DNA from: Polytrichum commune
Lineage: Eukaryota; Streptophyta; Polytrichopsida; Polytrichales; Polytrichaceae
NCBI GenBank assembly: GCA_950295325.1
Contig: OX485808.1
Location: forward strand, 37,218,527 to 37,282,526
DNA: 64,000 nt
Reading direction: 5' to 3'
Numbering within the stretch: position 1 is the stretch's first letter; each line of letters opens with the position of its first letter. The position numbers and the translations under genes are program-made. The notes beneath the pieces were generated by a model. It saw nothing but the letters and a program-made list of their open reading frames with translations. It was not told the DNA's origin and made no database searches. Positions 46,289-55,200 of this stretch are shown here, piece after piece.

Positions 46289-49200
46289 ATGGACGAGGAC
46301 TTCATGCCATTGGTGGTCCGATGCTCAAGAAAAACGAAGAAGTTGATGCGAGGATCAAATTTGTTGAATGAAAACGAATGTGTGCACATGACAAACATAT
46401 CATCTCTTCTTGTGGAGGGTATCCAAAATATGGTGAAAACTTTACATGGCAAGGTCAAGCTTGGATCAAGCATGGAGGACTTGTATCGAGTTATGAAGAG
46501 AGTTGAGGTAATAATCCAAGATTGTGGTAGGGTTGATTGGGTTCATGCATCATTATGGCAAATGGACAATGAAGAAGAGTTTCGAGAGGTACTTGAAGAG
46601 TTGAAATGCAATTTTGACACAATGTGTGGCCAATTTCAATCAATGGGTATAAGTGTACATGGCCTTCAAGAATCCATCAACTTCAGTCCAATCAAATCTT
46701 TGGAGGTGGAGAAAGACCAAAAGGCTTTGAAGGCCCGTTTGTTGGCACGTATTCAAGCGACAAAAGAATCTCCCGAAGAGCAAGAGATTGTGAAGCATGC
46801 TCATAAGCGGTTGATTTGTCGAAGGGATGGAGAAGGCGTTGAGTTGGATGTTGCTAATTTTCCCACATATCATTGGAGTCCCGAATTGACAACATCATTG
46901 GGCAACGGTGCCGTTGGACAAGTATATATGACAAAGTGTTTTGGCCTAGATGTTGCAGTGAAGGCTTTCAAAAAGGTCGATGAAAGAAACAACTCTATAG
47001 CAGATGCAAATTTAAAAAAGGAAGTGGGCGTTTTAGCAGGGTTGAGCCATCCCAATATTATTAAGTTTATTTGTTGTGGTGAAATCTTGGACGACCAAAA
47101 CTTTGGGAATTACATAGCGATGGAAAAAATGGACAAAAACCTTGCAAATCTTTTGGACAACAAGACTTTGAGAAGATCTTATCTCGTTACCATTGATATC
47201 ATGATGCAAATTGCAAGAGGTTTGTTTTACCTTCACGACATGAAAGTTGCTCATCGTGATTTGAAACCTGAAAATGTCCTTGTCAACTTTTGGGGGGACT
47301 CTAAGTTGGATGGGATGGGTTATGTGAAAGTGAAGTTGGCGGACTTTGGAATTGCGAAAATCGAAGCCAAGGATGTGTACGAGGAGCCAACTTCGGGAAA
47401 GTTAGGAACGCTTGGGTATAGAGCTCCGGAGACGTTTCTCAAAGATGGCAAGACAAATGCTTTCAAAAGCGATGTATTTAGTTTTGCCATGTTATGTTCA
47501 TATGTTCTGACCAGAACGAATCCATTTGAAGGAATAACTCCATCCTCTATGAAAAAGAGTATGGAGGATGGAGAACGACCAAAGTTGCCCCTTGATTGCC
47601 CTAAGTCCTTGGCATCTTTGATAAAACAATGTTGGCGTCTACAACCGTCAGAAAGGCCAACATTTGAACATATTTGTATAGGGCTTGGCAAAGTAAAAGG
47701 GGAGCTTTTGGAGAGTACCCAAAAGATATCCAAGGGTAGGATGAATCTTAACACCTTTGGGCAAGATGGATTCTATTTGCTTCAAGCTCTTGTATCTTGT
47801 TTTTGGTTGTGGTTCCAAGTGATGCTAAATTGGATGAGAGCATGTGTTTGGTTTGTGTCGGGAAAGACGAACATTGTGGATCATGTGAACATTCCCGCTA
47901 ATACATATGCAAACGAAGGAGAATGCAATGTGTTAGTTGGATCCATACATTGCATGGAACTCACGAGGACAAGGGCTCAAAATAATGTTGTAGGGGAGCT
48001 TGTTGGTATGGACAAAAGAATGTCAAAGGTGATGATAGAATTGGATAAACACTCGATAGTGGTCATCATCGGGATGGGTGGAATGGGGAAAACCACTTTA
48101 GCAAAATATGTGATGGAGCATATCCGCCAAGAATTTGTTGTATCATGCTTCACCTTCATGAAAGCCCAAGGATGTGGTACTTTAGAAATATTGAAAGATA
48201 TATTAAGCAACCTAGGAGTGAATCCCAAGAATGGGATTGACATTGAACAAGGGAGGGGACTTCTCAAGGAAATTATCACCAAGCAAAGAACTCTCATGGT
48301 TCTAGATGACATTGGTAGTGTAGATCAAATCCATGAATTGATGGGTCTTGAGATCTTCAAAGCGGCCCCTATAAAGAACAAAATGATCATCACAACTCGT
48401 GATTGGGGCCTTGTCAAAAGTCTTGAAGATGCTCGACGAGTGGATATGGATGAGCTGAACTTGGATGAAGCTATGAATTTGTTTACTTTGCATGTTTGTG
48501 ACCATCAAAGGATATTTGAAATACCACGTCATGTGGAAGACATAGCCAAAAGAATTGTGGAAACTTGTAGGGGGCTTCCTTTAAGCTTGAAGGTTGTGGG
48601 TTCCACACTACGTGGAATGGATCGCGTACGCATATGGATGAGGACTTTGCAAAGGCTACGAAGGGCAAGATCGTTAGGTTCAGGAAACGATATGGAGCTT
48701 TGGCAATGCTTACAAGTAAGTTTTGACGACCTCAAGCATGATGAAGATAAGAACATGTTTCTGGACATATGTTGTTTTCTTAGCAAAGAGATATTTGTGC
48801 AAGGTATGTTAAAAGTCGAAAGTGCTTTGCAAATATGGAGCAACATCAACAAAAACCCTAAAGAATCCTTGAAACGTCTTGAAGATATATCTTTGGTCAA
48901 GATTGGCGAAAATGGAGGCTTGGAAATGCATGACCAATTACGAGATATGGGCCGCATGATTGTGGAAACACAGTCTGGCTATATGGGCACGCGTTTGTGG
49001 AACATACATGCCACAAAATGGAATGAGGAAATTGGAAAAGATATGAGGCGCATGGAAAGTCTTTCCTACAATGAGCCAACAAAGGAGGTCAAATACATGG
49101 ACATGAAGGAACCATTGCCTTCTCTTCGATTGTTCAACTATCAAGGGTGTGAAAGTTTGATATCAATAGGACCTATTGTGAACCATTCAAAGCATCTTAG

Positions 49201-52200
49201 TTGTTTGCTGGTGAATTGTAAACAAACAAACATCGCGCCTGGTAGTGCACAAATGCAAAATCCAATCTCTTCTGTGAAATGGGAAAATCATGTCCATTTG
49301 AAGGTTTTGGTGATAGAGGGTGTATCCACCTTGGAAGCATTGCCTAACAACATTTATGGGTTGGTATCATTGTATAAATTGGCGATACTAGGGTGTTATA
49401 AATTTCAAGACTTACCAGAGACCATAGGATCTCTATCCTCTTTGAGAGAACTAAATTTAGGTGGATGTATGAGATTGGAAAATATCCCTATACAAGTTGG
49501 CAACTTGACCTCTTTGACCACCCTCGAGTTACATCATTGTGAGGGCTTGAAGGAAATACCGGCGGCTTTGGGTAATTTGACGTCCTTGACCACCTTGGAT
49601 TTGAGGGGTTGTACGGGCTTGAAGGAGATACCGGAGGCGTTGGGGACTTTGACCTCGCTGACCAAATTCAATTTATCTGGTTGTACGGGCTTGAAGGAGA
49701 TACCAGAGGCGTTGGGGACTTTGACCTCATTGACCACGCTGTATTTATCTCATTGTAGAGGCTTGAAGGGGATACCGGAGGCGTTGGGGACTTTGACCTC
49801 CTTGACCAACTTGGATTTGTGGGGTTGTATGGGCTTGAAGGAGATACCGGAGGCGTTGTGGACTTTGACCTTGCTGACCAAATTCAATTTATCTGGTTGT
49901 ACGGGCTTGAAGGAGATATCGGAGGCGTTGGGGACTTTGACCTCCTTGACCAACTTGGATTTGTGGGGTTGTACAGGCTTGAAGGAGATACCGGAGGCGT
50001 TGGGGACTTTGACCTCCTTGACCAACTTGGATTTGAGGGGTTGTACAGGCTTGAAGGAGATACCGGAGGCGTTGGGGACTTTGACCTCCTTGACCAGCTT
50101 GGATTTGAGGGGTTGTACAGGCTTGAAGGAGATACCGGAGGCGTTGGGGACTTTGACCTCGCTGACCAAATTCAATTTATCTGGTTGTACGGGCTTGAAG
50201 GAGATACCGGAGGCGTTGGGGACTTTGACCTCCTTGACCACGTTGGATTTGAGGGGTTGTAAAAGCTTGAAAGAGATACCAAAGGCGTTGGGGACTTTGA
50301 CCTCCTTGACCACGTTGTATTTATCTCATTGTAGAGGCTTGAAGGGGATACCGGAGGCGTTGGGGACTTTGACCTCCTTGACCAACTTGGATTTGAGGGG
50401 TTGTACGGGCTTGAAGGAGATACCGGAGGCGTTGGGGACTTTGACCTCTTTGACCAACTTGGATTTGAGGGGATGTACGGGCTTGAAGGAGATACCGGAG
50501 GTGTTGGGGACTTTGACCTCGCTCACCACCTTGGATTTGAGTGGTTGTACTGGTTTGAAACAGATACCGAAGGCGTTGGATAACTTAACCTCCTTGATCA
50601 CCTTGGATTTGAGTGGTTGTACGGGCTTGAAGGAGATACCGGAGGCATTGGGGACTCTGACCTCCTTGACCAGCTTGGATTTGAGGGGTTGTACGGGCTT
50701 GAAGGAGATACGGGAGGCATTGGGGACTTTGACCTCGCTGACCAAATTCAATTTATCTGGTTGTACGGGCTTGAAAGAGATACCGGAGGCGTTGGGGACT
50801 TTTTCCTCATTGACCACCTTGGATTTGAGTGGTTGGACGGGCTTGAAGAAGATACCGGATGCATTGGGGACTTTGGCCTCGCTGACGGACTTCAATTTAT
50901 CTAGTTGTACGGGCTTGAAAGAGATACCAGAGGCGTTGGGGACTTTGACCTCCTTGACCGGCTTGGATTTGAGGGGTTGTACGGGCTTGAAGGAGATACC
51001 GGAGGCATTGGGGACTTTGACCTCCTTGACCTGGTTGGATTTGAGTGGTTGTACGGGCTTGAAGGAGATACCGGAGGTGTTGGGGACTTTGACCTCCTTG
51101 ACCTGGTTGGATTTGAGTGGTTGTACGGGCTTGAAGGAGATACCGGAGGAGTTGGGGACTTTGACATCCTTGACCACGTTGTATTTATCTGGTTTTACGG
51201 GCTTAAAGGAGATACCAGAGGCGTTGGGGACTTTGAACTCATTGACCTGGTTGGATTTGAGTGGTTGTACGGGCTTGAAGGAGATACCGGAGGTGTTGGG
51301 GACTTTGACCTCCTTGACCAGGTTGGATTTATATGGTTGTACGGGCTTAAAGGAGATACCAGAGGCGTTGGGGACTTTGAACTCCTTGACCTCGTTGGAT
51401 TTGGATGGTTGTACGGGCTTGAAGGAGATACCGGAGGTGTTGGGGACTTTGACCTCCTTGACCTGCATCGATTTGAGTGGTTGTACGGGCTTGAAGGAGA
51501 TACCGGAGGAGTTGGGGACTTTGACCTCCTTGACCACGTTGTATTTATCTGGTTGTACGGGCTTAAAGGAGATACCAGAGGCGTTGGGGACTTTGACGTC
51601 ATTGACCACCTTGGATTTGAGTGGTTGTACGGGCTTGAAGGAGATACCGGAGGCGTTGTGGACTTTGACCTCTTTGACCACGTTGTTTTTCTCTCATTGT
51701 ACAGGCTTGAAGGAGATACTGGAGGCGTTGGGGACTTTGACCTCCTTGACCAGGTTGGATTTGAGTGGTTGTGTACGGTTGAGGGAGATACCGGAGGCGT
51801 TGGGGACTTTGACCTCGCTGACCAAATTCAATTTATCTTGTTGTACGGGCTTGAAGGAGTTAGCGGAGGCGTTGGGGACTTTGACCTCGCTGACTACCTT
51901 CAATTTGCGTGGTTGTACGGGCTTGAAGGAGATACCGGAGACGTTGGGGTCTTTGACCTCGCTGACCAAATTCAATTTATCTGGTTGTATGGGCTTGAAG
52001 GAGTTACCGGAGGCGTTGTGGACTTTGTCCTCCTTGACCACCTTGGATTTGAGTGGTTGTACGGGCTTGAAGGAGATACCGGAGGCGTTGGGGACTTTGA
52101 CCTCGCTGACCAAATTCAATTTATCCCGTTGTACGGGCTTGAAGGAGATACCGGAGGCGTTGGGGACGTTGACCTTGCTAACCAACTTCAATTTATCTGG

Positions 52201-55200
52201 TTCCACGGGCTTGAAGGAGGTACCGGAGGCGTTGTGGACTTTGTCGTCCTTGACCACCTTGGATTTGAGTGGTTGTATTGGCTTGAAGGACATACCGGAG
52301 GCGTTGGGGATTTTGACCTCCTTGACCACGTTGTATTTATCTCGTTGTACGGGCTTGAAGGAGATACCGGAGGTTTTGGGGACTTTGACCTCGCTGACCA
52401 CCTTCAATTTATCTGGTAGTACGGGGTTGAAGGAGATATTGGAGGCGTTGGGGACTTTGACGTCATTGACCACCTTGGATTTGAGTGGTTGTACGGGCTT
52501 GAAGGAGATACCGGATGAGTTGGGGACTTTGACCTCGCTGACCAACTTCAATTTATCTGGTTGTACGGGCTTGAAGGGGATGCCGGAGGCGTTGGGGACT
52601 TTGATGTCCTTGACCACTTTGGATTTGAGTGGTTGTATTGGCTTGAAGGAGATACCAGAGGCGTTGTGGACTTTGTCCTCCTTGACCACCTTGGATTTGT
52701 GTGGTTGTATGGGCTTGAAGGAGATACCGGGGGCATTGGGGACTTTGACCTCACTGACCAACTTCAATTTATCTGGTTGTACGGGCTTGAAGGACATACC
52801 GGAGGCGTTGTGGACTTTGTCCTCCTTGACCACCTTGGATTTGAGTGGTTGTACGGGCTTGAAGGAGATACCGGATGCGTTGGGGACTTTGACCTCCTTG
52901 ACCAAATTCAATTTATCCGGTTGTACGGGCTTGAAGGAGATACCAGGGGTGTTGGGGACTTTGACCTTGCTGACCAACTTCAATTTATCTGGTTCCACGG
53001 GCTTGAAGGAGCTACCAGAGGCGTTGTGGACTTTGTCGTCCTTGACCACCTTGGATTTGAGTGGTTGTACTGGCTTGAAGGAGATACCGGAGGCGTTGGG
53101 GACTTTGACCTCCTTGACCAACTTGGATTTGTGGGGTTGTACAGGCTTGAAGGAGATACCGGAGGCGTTGGGGACTTTGACCTCCTTGACCAACTTGGAT
53201 TTGAGGGGTTGTACAGGCTTGAAGGAGATACCGGAGGCGTTGGGGACTTTGACCTCCTTGACCAGCTTGGATTTGAGGGGTTGTACAGGCTTGAAGGAGA
53301 TACCGGAGGCGTTGGGGACTTTGACCTCGCTGACCAAATTCAATTTATCTGGTTGTACGGGCTTGAAGGAGATACCGGAGGCGTTGGGGACTTTGACCTC
53401 CTTGACCACGTTGGATTTGAGGGGTTGTAAAAGCTTGAAAGAGATACCAAAGGCGTTGGGGACTTTGACCTCCTTGACCACGTTGTATTTATCTCATTGT
53501 AGAGGCTTGAAGGGGATACCGGAGGCGTTGGGGACTTTGACCTCCTTGACCAACTTGGATTTGAGGGGTTGTACGGGCTTGAAGGAGATACCGGAGGCGT
53601 TGGGGACTTTGACCTCTTTGACCAACTTGGATTTGAGGGGATGTACGGGCTTGAAGGAGATACCGGAGGTGTTGGGGACTTTGACCTCGCTCACCACCTT
53701 GGATTTGAGTGGTTGTACTGGTTTGAAACAGATACCGAAGGCGTTGGATAACTTAACCTCCTTGATCACCTTGGATTTGAGTGGTTGTACGGGCTTGAAG
53801 GAGATACCGGAGGCATTGGGGACTCTGACCTCCTTGACCAGCTTGGATTTGAGGGGTTGTACGGGCTTGAAGGAGATACGGGAGGCATTGGGGACTTTGA
53901 CCTCGCTGACCAAATTCAATTTATCTGGTTGTACGGGCTTGAAAGAGATACCGGAGGCGTTGGGGACTTTTTCCTCATTGACCACCTTGGATTTGAGTGG
54001 TTGGACGGGCTTGAAGAAGATACCGGATGCATTGGGGACTTTGGCCTCGCTGACGGACTTCAATTTATCTAGTTGTACGGGCTTGAAAGAGATACCAGAG
54101 GCGTTGGGGACTTTGACCTCCTTGACCGGCTTGGATTTGAGGGGTTGTACGGGCTTGAAGGAGATACCGGAGGCATTGGGGACTTTGACCTCCTTGACCT
54201 GGTTGGATTTGAGTGGTTGTACGGGCTTGAAGGAGATACCGGAGGTGTTGGGGACTTTGACCTCCTTGACCTGGTTGGATTTGAGTGGTTGTACGGGCTT
54301 GAAGGAGATACCGGAGGAGTTGGGGACTTTGACATCCTTGACCACGTTGTATTTATCTGGTTTTACGGGCTTAAAGGAGATACCAGAGGCGTTGGGGACT
54401 TTGAACTCATTGACCTGGTTGGATTTGAGTGGTTGTACGGGCTTGAAGGAGATACCGGAGGTGTTGGGGACTTTGACCTCCTTGACCAGGTTGGATTTAT
54501 ATGGTTGTACGGGCTTAAAGGAGATACCAGAGGCGTTGGGGACTTTGAACTCCTTGACCTCGTTGGATTTGGATGGTTGTACGGGCTTGAAGGAGATACC
54601 GGAGGTGTTGGGGACTTTGACCTCCTTGACCTGCATCGATTTGAGTGGTTGTACGGGCTTGAAGGAGATACCGGAGGAGTTGGGGACTTTGACCTCCTTG
54701 ACCACGTTGTATTTATCTGGTTGTACGGGCTTAAAGGAGATACCAGAGGCGTTGGGGACTTTGACGTCATTGACCACCTTGGATTTGAGTGGTTGTACGG
54801 GCTTGAAGGAGATACCGGAGGCGTTGTGGACTTTGACCTCTTTGACCACGTTGTTTTTCTCTCATTGTACAGGCTTGAAGGAGATACTGGAGGCGTTGGG
54901 GACTTTGACCTCCTTGACCAGGTTGGATTTGAGTGGTTGTGTACGGTTGAGGGAGATACCGGAGGCGTTGGGGACTTTGACCTCGCTGACCAAATTCAAT
55001 TTATCTTGTTGTACGGGCTTGAAGGAGTTAGCGGAGGCGTTGGGGACTTTGACCTCGCTGACTACCTTCAATTTGCGTGGTTGTACGGGCTTGAAGGAGA
55101 TACCGGAGACGTTGGGGTCTTTGACCTCGCTGACCAAATTCAATTTATCTGGTTGTATGGGCTTGAAGGAGTTACCGGAGGCGTTGTGGACTTTGTCCTC

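Noticed and set aside
50905-52419. Forward open frame of repeated YGLEGDTGGVGDFDL-like units in a second frame
   Set aside because: Same cause: an alternate frame of the 72-bp unit. It has no start or domain of its own and is broken wherever a unit varies.
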